Shown: one piece after another, positions 1-9,172 of the stretch
How positions within the stretch are numbered: position 1 is the stretch's first letter
Layout of the letters: each line of letters begins with the position of its first letter
Source of the DNA: Ignavibacteria bacterium
GTDB lineage: Bacteria; Bacteroidota; Ignavibacteria; Tepidaquicellales; Tepidaquicellaceae
Assembly: GCA_026417495.1 (NCBI GenBank)
Contig: JAOADD010000011.1
Span: 1 to 51,445, forward strand
Reading direction: 5' to 3'
Length of the DNA stretch: 51,445 nt
Notes under the pieces: model-generated
What the model saw: the letters and a program-made list of their open reading frames with translations, nothing else
What the model was told of the DNA's origin: nothing
Databases searched by the model: none
Position numbers and translations under genes: made by a program

Positions 1-737
1 ATTGGTATTTTTGGATTTGGAGTGGATAAAATAGGGGGGGATCGAAGTTGAAACGAGCAAAAAATTGTTAAAAACGAGCCAAAAATGCAGATTTTTAATT
101 TTGAATTATGAAATTTTCATTTTTTTAAATCATAGTTATTCAGCTATATGAACATAGTTCTTTTGTTATATCATTAATACAATTTTGAATTGAATGTCTG
201 AGATTATGAAAAAGAATTCGTTAATGCTTTAAGATGAGTATAATTTCTGTAGTTCGAATTTTCTTATTTTATTAAGATTAAATTAAATTTCTAATTAAAA
301 AAATTATGTTTTATAAAATAAACAGAGGTAAATTATATTTTGTGCTTGGTACTATACAAAAAAATTATTGCAGGTTATAGAGCGAATATTGGGAGATTTT
401 TTTCCCTTATGCAAAAATTATTTTTAAAAAACAGAATTTTTTTTTATTTACGAATTAGTAATTTTTTTTTGAAGGAAATAAAAATGAAAAAAGAATAAAT
501 TCAAAGTGAAGAAAAAAGTTTTTGATTTCAAATAAAATTTAAGAATATATTAACTTGGAAGGAAAAAAAGCATTTATTGATTTTTCACACTTGATGTCAC
601 AGTTTTAATTTATTTGAATTATATTTAACAAAGAGCGGATTTAGAACTTAATTACACAAAAATTATTTTTTGATAAAAAAAAATACAGTAAAAGAAAACA
701 GAAGGGAAATATCAGCTAAAAGGAGTAATCATTATAT
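1..737. other. AT-rich stretch without a recognisable gene
   Basis: I see no convincing gene here. Frame 1 is open from base 1 to a TGA at 49-51 (16 residues ending GGDRS) and could be the tail of a gene outside the window, but this is too short to judge. A run of seven G at 34-40 stands out in the AT-rich background. Two similar short words (AAACGAGCAAAAA near 51-63 and AAACGAGCCAAAAA near 72-85) lie in tandem just after it. The rest is A/T homopolymer-rich with stops in all frames. Confidence 0.5.
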
Positions 738-768
738 TTGACAAGAGAAGAAAATATACATAAATTTA
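738..768 (+). promoter_or_regulatory. Promoter for the terminase pair
   Basis: TTGACA at 738-743, a 17-base spacer, then TAAATTTA at 761-768. This fits both a sigma-70 layout and the Bacteroidota TTG / TAnnTTTG pattern. The predicted transcript start is near 773, about 19 bases before the ATG at 792. A G-rich GGGGGTC lies at 781-787 before the start and may serve as a weak ribosome binding site. Position, spacing and similarity to other promoters in the window support it; it is not experimentally known. Confidence 0.5.
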
Positions 769-791
769 GTAAATAAAAAAGGGGGTCAGTA

Positions 792-1184
792 ATGAAAAAT
801 ACAAAAGCGAAAGAGAGTAGGGAAAAAGAAAATTTAATCAAGAGATATTGCCGTCACTTAAAAATGGGATACTCAATGTATTCTTTTCCAGAGGAAGAAA
901 GTAGTCAAGTAGAGGAATATGCAAAGGAGTTAGATGAAAAAAATATGAACGATAGTTTCACAAAATTAATTCAGCGATCAAAGAGAGAAGGTATGCAATT
1001 GTGGGAAAAAATGTGTATAGAAGGATTAAGGGGTGAAAAGGTAAAGCTCAATGGTAGTGTATGGATTTTTGTAATGCGAAGTAGATTTGGAATAAACGAA
1101 AAAATGCAGAAAGTGAGAAATAAAGATGAAGTAATAAAAGTAAATCTTGATTTTGAAAATATAGATAAAGAAAAAAATGATTAG
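792..1184 (+). CDS. Phage terminase small subunit-like protein
   Basis: A 130-residue protein directly upstream of, and overlapping by 8 bases, a terminase large subunit. Its middle and C-terminal parts resemble the phage small-terminase family that has a compact helical N-terminus (YCRHLKMGYSMYSFPEE), a segment around LWEKMCIEGLRG, and the hallmark 'N-(A/G)-S-x-W-I-F-x-M-(K/R)-x-R-F-G' (here NGSVWIFVMRSRFG, about residues 87-100). Small terminase subunits recognise phage DNA and load it onto the large-subunit motor. The family assignment is from motif memory plus the neighbour. No portal, capsid or other packaging gene is present nearby. Confidence 0.65.
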   Translation: MKNTKAKESREKENLIKRYCRHLKMGYSMYSFPEEESSQVEEYAKELDEKNMNDSFTKLIQRSKREGMQLWEKMCIEGLRGEKVKLNGSVWIFVMRSRFGINEKMQKVRNKDEVIKVNLDFENIDKEKND

Positions 1185-2373
1185 AAAAGATATAATAATA
1201 CAATTTAACTTATCGACAATAAATAAAATTTATCTACCATTAATAGAGAATAAGTCAAGATATTTGCATATATACGGAGGAGCAGGTTCAGGTAAAAGTG
1301 TATTTGCAGCACAGAAGTTAATAATTAGACTAATGATGGAGCAAGGTAATAGATTTCTTTTAATAAGAAAAGTAGCAAAAACGATAAGGAACTCACAATT
1401 CAGTTTACTAAAGTCACTAATATACAATTCAGGTTTGCAGAATTATTTCAGTATAAAAGAGAGTGAGTTAAGAATAATTAATGAACATACGAGAAGTGAG
1501 GTGATAAGTGCAGGTGTAGATGACCCTGAGAAGTTAAAATCAATATTTGGTATAACATCAATCTGGATAGAAGAGGCAACAGAACTTGAATATAACGATT
1601 TTTTACAAATAGATTTAAGATTAAGAGGAAGAACCAGATATTATAAGCAAATAATATTAACATACAATCCAGTAAATTCCTATCATTGGTTAAATACAAC
1701 TGAGCAGAAGAACAGTACAAAGCTAAGGACAACATATAGGGATAATAAATATATAGATGATGAATACAAAAATGTTCTTTTGAATTTGAAGAATCAGGAT
1801 GAAAATTTTTACAATATTTACACTCTTGGTGAATGGGGCACATTGAAAAATATAATATACAAACCGTTTGAGATACGGGAAGAGTATCCTTTAAGTTATG
1901 ATGAGATTATTTATGGTTTAGATTTTGGATATAATAATAAGACAGCACTAATAAAGATAGGAATTAAAGAAAAAGAATACTATCTTGAAGAATTACTATA
2001 CAAAGAGCATTTAACTAATGGCGATATAATTTGTTTAATGAAGAAAATGGGAATAAGTGGAAATGATTATATTTATTGCGATGCTTCCGAGCCAGAGCGG
2101 ATAGAAGAATTAAGAAGAAATGGGTTCAATAGCATACCTGCAGATAAAAATGTAAAAGCAGGTATAGACTTCCTTAAAAGGTGCAAGATATTTTCCAATA
2201 GCAAAAATGAAGGGATAAATAAAGAAGTGCTCCACTATTCATATAAACAAGATAAAAACGGCAACATACTCGATGAACCAGTTAAGTTTAACGATCACTG
2301 TATGGACGCAATCAGATATGCAATATATACACATAATAAATCAAGAATGCAGGTTAACATAAGATATTTATGA
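1177..2373 (+). CDS. Phage terminase large subunit (PBSX/Terminase_3 type)
   Basis: A 398-residue DNA-packaging motor. The N-terminal ATPase shows Walker A GGAGSGKS at residues 34-41, Walker B IWIEEA at 129-134 and a coupling motif in LTYNPVNSYHW. The C-terminal RNase H-like nuclease keeps the expected acidic residues in YGLDFGY (about 246-252), YCDAS (about 302) and HCMDAIRYA (Asp377). It is slightly short for the family but has all core motifs, so it looks intact rather than decayed. Its ATG lies inside the end of the small-subunit gene, indicating translational coupling. In a phage it would cut and pump concatemeric DNA into capsids, but no capsid gene is seen here. Confidence 0.85.
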   Translation: MIRKDIIIQFNLSTINKIYLPLIENKSRYLHIYGGAGSGKSVFAAQKLIIRLMMEQGNRFLLIRKVAKTIRNSQFSLLKSLIYNSGLQNYFSIKESELRIINEHTRSEVISAGVDDPEKLKSIFGITSIWIEEATELEYNDFLQIDLRLRGRTRYYKQIILTYNPVNSYHWLNTTEQKNSTKLRTTYRDNKYIDDEYKNVLLNLKNQDENFYNIYTLGEWGTLKNIIYKPFEIREEYPLSYDEIIYGLDFGYNNKTALIKIGIKEKEYYLEELLYKEHLTNGDIICLMKKMGISGNDYIYCDASEPERIEELRRNGFNSIPADKNVKAGIDFLKRCKIFSNSKNEGINKEVLHYSYKQDKNGNILDEPVKFNDHCMDAIRYAIYTHNKSRMQVNIRYL

Positions 2374-2471
2374 TAAGTGGTAATAGTCAGATATGCAAAT
2401 AATAATACAATAAAGTGAATCCTGATAGAATTAATACATTAAGAAAATTAAAAGATTATAAGAGTCAATAT

Positions 2472-2504
2472 AAAAAAATAACCCCGCTTAAATAAAAGCG
2501 GGGT
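2472..2504 (-). terminator. Intrinsic terminator of the LamG/T9SS gene
   Basis: Perfect 9-bp stem ACCCCGCTT (2481-2489) / AAGCGGGGT (2496-2504) with a 6-base loop. On the minus strand the stem is followed by a T-rich tract (complement of 2472-2480). It lies about 30 bases beyond the stop codon of the minus-strand gene at 2537-4093. There is no T-run on the plus strand, so it does not look like an efficient terminator for the terminase genes. Confidence 0.85.
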
Positions 2505-2536
2505 AAAAAGACTTGAAAAAGATTAAATAAAACAAC

Positions 2537-4093
2537 TTATTTAATAAGAAGCATTTTCTTTGTATCAGAGAATCCATTTACCTGTAAAGTATAGAAATAA
2601 ACACCAGAGGCAAGATTTGAAGCATCAAAATCGATAATATAAGAGCCAGCAATTTTATTTTCATTAATTAATGTAGCAACTTCTTTTCCTAATATATTAT
2701 AAACTTTCAAGGAGACGAATCCATATTCAGGAATAGAAAATTTTATTTTTGTAGAAGGGTTGAATGGATTTGGATAGTTTTGATATAAAGCATAATCCAC
2801 AGGTAGTTCGGAAACTTTAGGAATGCTTGTAATAATACCACATTGTACATCAAGGTTCCAGGAAGCAGCAATTTGCGCGGCAGTGAGTGCACCTTTATAA
2901 ACTCTGAATTCATCAAATTTACCAACTATATTGGGCGATGTTGAATAGCCACCAACTCTAAATCCATTACCAACAGGAAAATTAAGTGGGGTTTGAGGAA
3001 CAGACTTAACAAGCACACCATTTTTGTACCCATAAATTGTTGATGTGGTTGAATCATATACAAAAGCTATATGTGTAGGAGAAGGGCCTGTTTTTGGAAT
3101 AAGAACATCATTCATATTAGTACCCCTGAGAACTATACTATCAGGACCAGCGATACCATTATGGAAACATCTTAAGCTATTAGCTCCAACATCACCGAAA
3201 ATATAATAAGCGGTACCAGATGGGTTAGTAGGAATTTGAACCCAAAAACCTATAGTCCAGCTTGAGCCGCCTAAATTCCAGTTCCAACCTGTAACTATAC
3301 CAGCACCAGCAACTCCCGTACCATACACACAGGAGTCAAACTGCCCACCAGAAGTAAGAGTTAAACCTGTTAAGACAACAGGGCTTGTACCGACACCAGG
3401 ATAGGCGCAGTTTACAGCAGTAGTAGGACTTGGGTTATTTTCGAACTTATAGTAAATGAGATTTGGAACATAGTTGACAGGTACAACATCAATACCAAAC
3501 CCAACAACAGCCGCATCAGCAGAAGCGTAAGGAGTAAAAGGGCACCCTGCAACAGACCATACCCTACGATAGTTAGTATAGGATTGATTTCTAACATTCA
3601 TTCCGGAGCCAGAAGTACCGCATTGCCCTACAAAAACAATAAGGCTTTTTGATGGGTCATAAGCGAATGGTTTGTCTAATTCAAAGCCCATCCAAGCGTT
3701 AGAGCCGCAGGTTAGATTAACTGAAGCTCTTTGGTAGACAGTATCATAAGGTCCTTCGTAAAATTGGCCAGAATTGAAACTCGTAATTGTGCTTTGAGCA
3801 AGTAAGATATGGAGATTAGTAAAAGACCTTGTACCTGCAGATGCCATAAAGAAATAGACTGATGTTATTTGATTTCCAGGAGGTACTACATAGGGCTTAT
3901 TTATCTCTCCTGCCAATATTAAGGTATTAACAGCTTTTCCACCAGAAATCGTGAATGGAAAAGCATTCATTGAACCTGCTGTATTTGCGTGGTTGTAAAA
4001 CTGCGGTGTTTGAGACGCCGCAAAATGAGAAAATGAGAATAAGAGAAATAGGATGAGAACGATATTTAAGAGAAATTTATTTGTGTGCTGCAT
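2537..4093 (-). CDS. Secreted LamG-domain protein with T9SS sorting domain
   Basis: A 518-residue exported protein. It has an N-terminal signal peptide (hydrophobic run in residues 7-24, ending near FAASQ), a beta-rich region of unknown type (about 30-205), a LamG/concanavalin-like jellyroll (about 210-400, ending in the typical KFDEFRVYKGALTAAQI), and a type IX secretion C-terminal sorting domain (about 430-518) beginning ALYQNYPNPFNPSTKIKF and ending DTKKMLLIK. T9SS cargo crosses the outer membrane and is usually released or glycan-anchored after removal of this domain. LamG jellyrolls often bind carbohydrate or protein; the ligand is not predictable. It stands alone on the minus strand with a strong terminator behind it. 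Confidence 0.85.
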   Translation of the reverse strand: MQHTNKFLLNIVLILFLLFSFSHFAASQTPQFYNHANTAGSMNAFPFTISGGKAVNTLILAGEINKPYVVPPGNQITSVYFFMASAGTRSFTNLHILLAQSTITSFNSGQFYEGPYDTVYQRASVNLTCGSNAWMGFELDKPFAYDPSKSLIVFVGQCGTSGSGMNVRNQSYTNYRRVWSVAGCPFTPYASADAAVVGFGIDVVPVNYVPNLIYYKFENNPSPTTAVNCAYPGVGTSPVVLTGLTLTSGGQFDSCVYGTGVAGAGIVTGWNWNLGGSSWTIGFWVQIPTNPSGTAYYIFGDVGANSLRCFHNGIAGPDSIVLRGTNMNDVLIPKTGPSPTHIAFVYDSTTSTIYGYKNGVLVKSVPQTPLNFPVGNGFRVGGYSTSPNIVGKFDEFRVYKGALTAAQIAASWNLDVQCGIITSIPKVSELPVDYALYQNYPNPFNPSTKIKFSIPEYGFVSLKVYNILGKEVATLINENKIAGSYIIDFDASNLASGVYFYTLQVNGFSDTKKMLLIK

Positions 4094-4648
4094 TTTAAAA
4101 ATTTTTGTTTTGAAATTTTTTTTATTTAAAACTATAAGTTCTCAATTGGAGATAATCGTTCTCTATCTCTCAATTATACCCTTTCTACGGTTTTTTTATA
4201 TTCTCATTATAAATTAATAATTAAAATTTTAAATAGCAAATATTTTTTTTGGGGGTATAAATTAGTTAATATTATGTTTTTTCTTATAAATGTAAGCTTC
4301 AATTGATAGTAGTAATCAATTATTAAAAATTAATAGATTGATGAAAAAGTGTTTGGTATTCCATCTTCATTTAATGAATTAATTTATGTAAGATGAAAAA
4401 TCTTGTTAATTTTAATCTTATTCGGAACGTAAGAGATTTGTAAATTGTGAAAAAAAATTTTTTATCCCTATACTGATTGTAATATCTACATTTAGTTAGT
4501 AAGTGAATATTTTTTAAAAATCTAATGAGAATAATATTTTTTGTGTGAATAGGAGAAAAAAATATTTTCACATAAAAATTATCCCTGAAGATATGTGAAC
4601 ATAGAATGTAAATAACTTATTTTGGTGGAAGTAAAAAATTTCAGTTTA
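4094..4648. other. Intergenic stretch, leader hairpin only
   Basis: No convincing gene. An imperfect inverted repeat at 4144-4175 (AATTGGAGATA / TATCTCTCAATT, 9-base loop) lies in the leader side of the secreted LamG gene, next to a TATAAT-like word on the minus strand (complement of 4173-4178). No matching -35 was found. The minus-strand open frame at 4371-4571 is AT-driven, has no family features and is not called a gene. Confidence 0.45.
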
Positions 4649-5770
4649 TTAGTATTTAGAAAAATTAATATTGACATTCTTGTTTTTTAGAAAATCTAAA
4701 ACGAAGTAAAAGCATTCTTCCGACTCTCCAAGTAATTCAGGAGGAATAATACCCTTCCTGCTGAAATTTCCATTAATCAAGAACCTTGCAAGAGCGCAGC
4801 AAGTGAAACCTGTTGTTCTTGCCATTGATGAATCATTTTCAATTAGGTCATAACTATCAAATAGGTAATACTTTATTGTTGATTTTGAATTGTTTTCATA
4901 GCCTATTAAAGTAACTTCCATAACAGTGAAATCCCTTTCCCCTTCTTTGGCAGACCAAAAAGGTAGTAATAATTTAGCGGTAAATTCAATTGGTTTAATT
5001 TTCTTTCCATTTATTTCAATTTCTTTATCATCAAAAAAGCCAACTTCTCTAAAAACTTTCATTAATTTAATGTGTCCAGGATAGCGAAGAGTTTTTTCAA
5101 TCATATTAGGAATAGCAATAGTCTGAAGTAATGTTCTTAGCCCATCAGTATTGAAAGCTTCAAGTTCCCCTACTTCTTTAAAATAAACTAATTCAGGGTC
5201 AGATAAAGCTTCTTTAATAACTAATTTTCCATTTATCATCATTCTTGCAGGTCTTTTGTACTCTTCAATAACATCCAAAGGAGAAAAGAATGCTTTATAT
5301 TCAAAGGGGAATTGGCGCTCATAAGGAAGCCCACCGACCAAACATTTATAATCAGTAAGTTTCATTCTACAAGCGTAATAACCAAGTATTAAATTACTCA
5401 AACCTGGTGCGATACCACAATCAACAACAGCAGTAACACCATTTTTTTTAGCAAGCTCATCAAGTAGAAAAGGATCTTCAGGGAAAAAAGAAATATCAAC
5501 TATATTTTTTTTCGCTTCTATGACGCTTTTTAAAGCATTAAATCCTAAGTACCCTGGTAAAGCACCAATGACAAGATCTGACTCAGCAATAACTCTTTTA
5601 ACTTCTTCAGATGAAGAGAGGTCTGCTTTAACAGTATAAATATTTGAATAATTTAATTTCTTAAGATTATTATCATCACAATCAACCGCATACACAACAA
5701 AGTCATTTGAAAGTTCTTTAGCAATTGTCCGACCGACTAAACCTGTACCAAGAATAGTGATCTTCATCAT
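4649..5770 (-). CDS. Saccharopine dehydrogenase-like NAD(P) oxidoreductase
   Basis: A 373-residue protein with an N-terminal Rossmann fold (ILGTGLVGRTIAKEL, residues 5-19, a G-x-G-x-x-G nucleotide motif) and the saccharopine dehydrogenase/reductase catalytic-domain features DISFFPED and VVDCGIAPGLSNLI. Family members interconvert saccharopine with lysine or glutamate partners, or act on related amino-acid imine substrates. The exact substrate cannot be assigned here. The next codon is also ATG, so the start could be 5770 or 5767. It lies 140 bases downstream of tpiA without a visible terminator between them, so it may be transcribed with that operon or alone. Confidence 0.75.
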   Translation of the reverse strand: MMKITILGTGLVGRTIAKELSNDFVVYAVDCDDNNLKKLNYSNIYTVKADLSSSEEVKRVIAESDLVIGALPGYLGFNALKSVIEAKKNIVDISFFPEDPFLLDELAKKNGVTAVVDCGIAPGLSNLILGYYACRMKLTDYKCLVGGLPYERQFPFEYKAFFSPLDVIEEYKRPARMMINGKLVIKEALSDPELVYFKEVGELEAFNTDGLRTLLQTIAIPNMIEKTLRYPGHIKLMKVFREVGFFDDKEIEINGKKIKPIEFTAKLLLPFWSAKEGERDFTVMEVTLIGYENNSKSTIKYYLFDSYDLIENDSSMARTTGFTCCALARFLINGNFSRKGIIPPELLGESEECFYFVLDFLKNKNVNINFSKY

Positions 5771-5910
5771 AAATATTATTTTAAATTATACATCAATAGT
5801 TCACAAAATTACTCAAAGCAGCAATATGTTTGAATACAAAAAGTTGAATACTAGTTATTATGTAGAAACAAGAATATTAAAAAAAAATTTGTAATAATAA
5901 AAAAATATAT

Positions 5911-6669
5911 TTATGCAGAAAGAATAATTTCAGTAAAGGAATCAGGTTTCAAACTAGCACCACCAACTAAACCACCATCAATATCTGGTTGAGAAAACAA
6001 GTCAGCTGAATTTTTTTCATTAACACTACCACCATAAAGAATTTTAATGGTGTTTGCGATATCATTAGAATATAAATTTTCAATCACAGTTCTAATTTTC
6101 CTGTGCATAGAGTTTGCTTGAATTGGTGTTGCAGTATGTCCAGTACCAATTGCCCAAACGGGTTCGTAGGCAAAAATAATATTTTTTAATTGATCAGGGG
6201 AAATATCTTTTAGAGAATTAACAACTTGATTTTCAACAACAGTTTCGTGAATACCACTTTCTCTTTCAGTAATAGTTTCACCGACACAAACAATAGGGAT
6301 TAGAGAAAATTCAAGGGCTTTTTTAATTTTTAAATTAACTGTTTCATCAGTTTCATAAAAATATTGCCTTCGCTCACTGTGGCCTAAAATAACAAATTCA
6401 CAACCGACAGATTTAATCATAGAAGCGGAAATTTCTCCTGTATATGCTCCTTCGTCTTTATAATGAATGTTTTGAGCACCAAGTTTTATTTTAGAATTTT
6501 TTATTAAAGTGTGAACATTAAAAAGAGAAGTAAAAGGAGGACACAATACAACATCGGTTTTATTAAATATATCTTCATTCAATTTTTCCAGAATTAAAGA
6601 AGTAAGTTTTTCTGACTGCTCAATGTTTAAGTTCATTTTCCAGTTTCCAGCGATTAATTTTTTTCTCAT
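5911..6669 (-). CDS. tpiA: Triose-phosphate isomerase
   Basis: A 252-residue glycolytic enzyme interconverting dihydroxyacetone phosphate and glyceraldehyde 3-phosphate in the cytoplasm. The family landmarks are all present: GNWKMN (residues 8-13, active-site Asn and Lys), LGHSERR (catalytic His, about 95-101), YEPVWAIGTG (catalytic Glu, about 167-176, with loop 6), and the phosphate-binding LYGGSVN. The length is normal. It lies 14 bases downstream of the photolyase gene on the same strand, apparently at the end of an IMPDH-like/photolyase/tpiA transcription unit. Confidence 0.97.
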   Translation of the reverse strand: MRKKLIAGNWKMNLNIEQSEKLTSLILEKLNEDIFNKTDVVLCPPFTSLFNVHTLIKNSKIKLGAQNIHYKDEGAYTGEISASMIKSVGCEFVILGHSERRQYFYETDETVNLKIKKALEFSLIPIVCVGETITERESGIHETVVENQVVNSLKDISPDQLKNIIFAYEPVWAIGTGHTATPIQANSMHRKIRTVIENLYSNDIANTIKILYGGSVNEKNSADLFSQPDIDGGLVGGASLKPDSFTEIILSA

Positions 6670-6683
6670 AAAGCTAATAAATT

Positions 6684-8114
6684 TTAATTTTTAAATTTTA
6701 TAACTTCTTTATATTTTGAGATTGCCAGTTCTTTCATTTTAAAATGGTCAACAATTGGCGGTGGATAGTTCAAAGGTTTGAGTAATTCCAATTCAGGTTT
6801 ATGAATTAAGTCACCATTAAGATTACTTAATTCAGGTAGGTATTTTTTTATATATAACCCTTCAGGGTCAAACTTTTTACTTTGTAAATAAGGATTGAAA
6901 ATTCTAAAATACGGTTGAGCATCGCATCCTGTAGAAGCAGACCACTGCCAACCACCGTTATTATTGGCAAAATCTAAATCAATTAAATGTTCGGCAAAAA
7001 ATTTTTCTCCCCATTTCCAATCAATCAATAAATCTTTTGTAAGAAACATTGCTGTAATCATTCTAAGTCTATTATGCATCCAACCTTCTTTAAGCAACTG
7101 TCTCATACCAGCATCAACAATTGGATACCCCGTTAAGCCATTACACCATCTTACAAATTTATCATTATCATTTTCCCACTGAATATTATCATACTCTTTT
7201 TTAAAAGCACCATCAATCACATAAGGGAAATGAAAAGCAATTTGATAATAAAATTCTCTCCAGATCAATTCACTAATCCAAACTTCAACGCCCTTTGAGT
7301 TTTTATTTTTAATTTTATCAAATGCCAACCTAAAGCACTCGCGTATTGAAATTGTACCGAAATGTAAATGAGGAGAAATTAAACTTGTAGCATTTAAAGA
7401 AGGGAAATCTCTATTTCTATCATATTCAAAAATTTTATCTGAGAGAAAGTTATTTAGCAATTTCAAGGCTTCTTTCCTTCCACCTTTGAAAAATACACTT
7501 TCGTTCTGAGTTAACTTTCTCGCAATATCTTTAATAGTTATTCGTCTCCCAGGTTCATATTGGTGGTTTGAGAATTTTTTTATTCTGGCTAAATCAGAGT
7601 TATGCTCCTTATATAAATGATTGTTTAAAAGGTTTAAAAATTTTTTCTTATAAGGTGTATATACGGTATAAGGTAAGCCATCATCTTTGAGTAAACTACC
7701 AGGTTCGGATATAACTGCATCATTGAATAAATGGAAGGTACCACGAGCTCTAACAAGATCAGCAATAAGATTATCTCTTTTAATACAGTATGGTTCAAAC
7801 TGTTTATTAGCAAATAAAGTTATAGAATCAAAATCATTAAATATTTTTTTAATTACTTCATCAGCCGAACCATTCAGAATGATTAAATCAAATCCATACT
7901 TTTTTAAAGAATTCTCTAAATCAACTAAGCATTCAAAAAGAAATTTTACCCTTTTCTTACCGTAATAATTAAATTTATCATTATTTTTTATGTAAAAAAA
8001 TAAAATTCTATCACAAGAAGGGTTGAACTTATTTTCAAGTAAATCTATAAATACAGATAATGCATTATTATCAATAATACGAAGATCTTTCCTAAACCAA
8101 AAAGCATATAGCAT
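6684..8114 (-). CDS. phr: Deoxyribodipyrimidine photolyase (class I type)
   Basis: A 476-residue photolyase/cryptochrome-family protein. The N-terminal alpha/beta antenna-binding domain starts with LYAFWFRKDLRIIDNNAL. The C-terminal FAD-binding helical domain contains WISELIWREFYYQIAFHFP, NGLTGYPIVDAGMRQL, WMHNRLRMITAMFLTKDL and NNNGGWQWSASTGCDAQPYFRIFNP, all characteristic of CPD photolyases. It would repair UV-induced cyclobutane pyrimidine dimers using light and FADH-. It starts one base after the stop of the IMPDH-like gene and runs into tpiA, so it looks cotranscribed with both. This context is unusual but the gene itself is standard. Confidence 0.92.
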   Translation of the reverse strand: MLYAFWFRKDLRIIDNNALSVFIDLLENKFNPSCDRILFFYIKNNDKFNYYGKKRVKFLFECLVDLENSLKKYGFDLIILNGSADEVIKKIFNDFDSITLFANKQFEPYCIKRDNLIADLVRARGTFHLFNDAVISEPGSLLKDDGLPYTVYTPYKKKFLNLLNNHLYKEHNSDLARIKKFSNHQYEPGRRITIKDIARKLTQNESVFFKGGRKEALKLLNNFLSDKIFEYDRNRDFPSLNATSLISPHLHFGTISIRECFRLAFDKIKNKNSKGVEVWISELIWREFYYQIAFHFPYVIDGAFKKEYDNIQWENDNDKFVRWCNGLTGYPIVDAGMRQLLKEGWMHNRLRMITAMFLTKDLLIDWKWGEKFFAEHLIDLDFANNNGGWQWSASTGCDAQPYFRIFNPYLQSKKFDPEGLYIKKYLPELSNLNGDLIHKPELELLKPLNYPPPIVDHFKMKELAISKYKEVIKFKN

Positions 8115-8115
8115 A

Positions 8116-9150
8116 TTACACTTGCGGTTTTCTTTCCAAGAAAGAGTGGCTTGTCAAAATTACGAAAGTAGAATTATTTTGATACTCTTCAATAGTCTTT
8201 GAATTTAAGTAACTCATAGAAGACTGTAAGCCTTCTTTATATTCCTTAATTACTTTTGCAACAGTTCCCTTGTAAGGTACGAGTGATTCTTCTCCTTCAA
8301 TATAATCTTTGTTATCCTGCTTTACAGCAAAAGACGCGCTACCGCAATATTTTTTCCACCTTTGGCTATTGTATTTTAAAACTTCACCTGGTGCTTCTTC
8401 AGTACCAGCAAGAGCCATTCCAAGAATAACAGCATCACAGCCGAGAGCGATAGCCTTACACATAGCACCAGGGTTAGCAATACCACCATCAGCAATAATT
8501 TTTACATTTGAATTCATATCTTCTTTAGCACTGAGTGCTCGAATAATAGCATCAACCTGTCCAATACCAACACCAGACTTAATTGAAGTTGAACACATAG
8601 CACCATTACCAATACCAACTCTAATAGCATCAACTCCAAGTTCAATTAAGTATTTTGTAGTTTCATAACTAGCAACATTACCAGCAATAATTTTTAAGTC
8701 ATAGGATTTGATTAACCCTGATATTTCCGAGAATAATTTTTCCAGTAATCTATTACCACCATTAGCAATATCAATACAAATAATCTTGACACCAAAGTCT
8801 GCAAGTCTTTTCAGTCTATCAATTTCCGTTTGTCCTTTTATACCGATAGCAGCTGCTTTGTATTCAGATTCAGTTAAACCGTTATCAATAAATTCATTCA
8901 ATTGGTCTTCAATTGAATTAAATCTGTGTATTATCCCGAGCGTTTTTAAATCCGCTAATGCTTTAGCCATTCTACCACCGCAAACAGTATTCATTGGTGA
9001 TGCGATAATTGGAATAGATAATTTAATCCCAAGAAATTCAATGCTTGTATCACATTCAGCTCGATGCTCGATACTGGAAATTTTGTTTGGTAGAATGGAA
9101 ATATCATCATAAGTAAGTGATTTGTGTTGCAAAATATTTTTGTAGCTCAT
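8116..9150 (-). CDS. IMP dehydrogenase/GMP reductase family protein without CBS domains
   Basis: A 344-residue TIM-barrel protein. It shows SLTYDDISILP at the N-terminus, the nucleotide-binding GNVASYETTKYLIELGVDAIRVGIG, a catalytic-loop Cys in GNGAMCSTSIKSGVGIGQ, and IIADGGIANPGAMCKAIALG. The regulatory CBS pair of typical GuaB is absent. The C-terminus (EESLVPYKGTVAKVI, MSYLNSKTIEE, FVILT) looks more IMPDH-like than GMPR-like to me, but the choice between making XMP and reducing GMP is open. An upstream TTG at 9177 would add nine residues but lies inside the sucC terminator hairpin (9173-9209), so I take the ATG at 9150, where the conserved region begins (MSYKNILQHKSLTYDD). Confidence 0.85.
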   Translation of the reverse strand: MSYKNILQHKSLTYDDISILPNKISSIEHRAECDTSIEFLGIKLSIPIIASPMNTVCGGRMAKALADLKTLGIIHRFNSIEDQLNEFIDNGLTESEYKAAAIGIKGQTEIDRLKRLADFGVKIICIDIANGGNRLLEKLFSEISGLIKSYDLKIIAGNVASYETTKYLIELGVDAIRVGIGNGAMCSTSIKSGVGIGQVDAIIRALSAKEDMNSNVKIIADGGIANPGAMCKAIALGCDAVILGMALAGTEEAPGEVLKYNSQRWKKYCGSASFAVKQDNKDYIEGEESLVPYKGTVAKVIKEYKEGLQSSMSYLNSKTIEEYQNNSTFVILTSHSFLERKPQV

Positions 9151-9172
9151 AAATGTATGCTTTAAAATTAAA

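Noticed and set aside
1230-1843. Two minus-strand open frames opposite the terminase large subunit
   Set aside because: They are antisense shadows of a well-supported gene with intact motifs.
2481-2504. Terminator for the terminase genes
   Set aside because: The T-tract follows the hairpin only on the minus strand; on the plus strand it is followed by A.
4371-4571. Minus-strand open frame of 66 codons in the intergenic stretch
   Set aside because: Low-complexity hydrophobic/basic composition expected from AT-rich DNA, no ribosome site, no family features.
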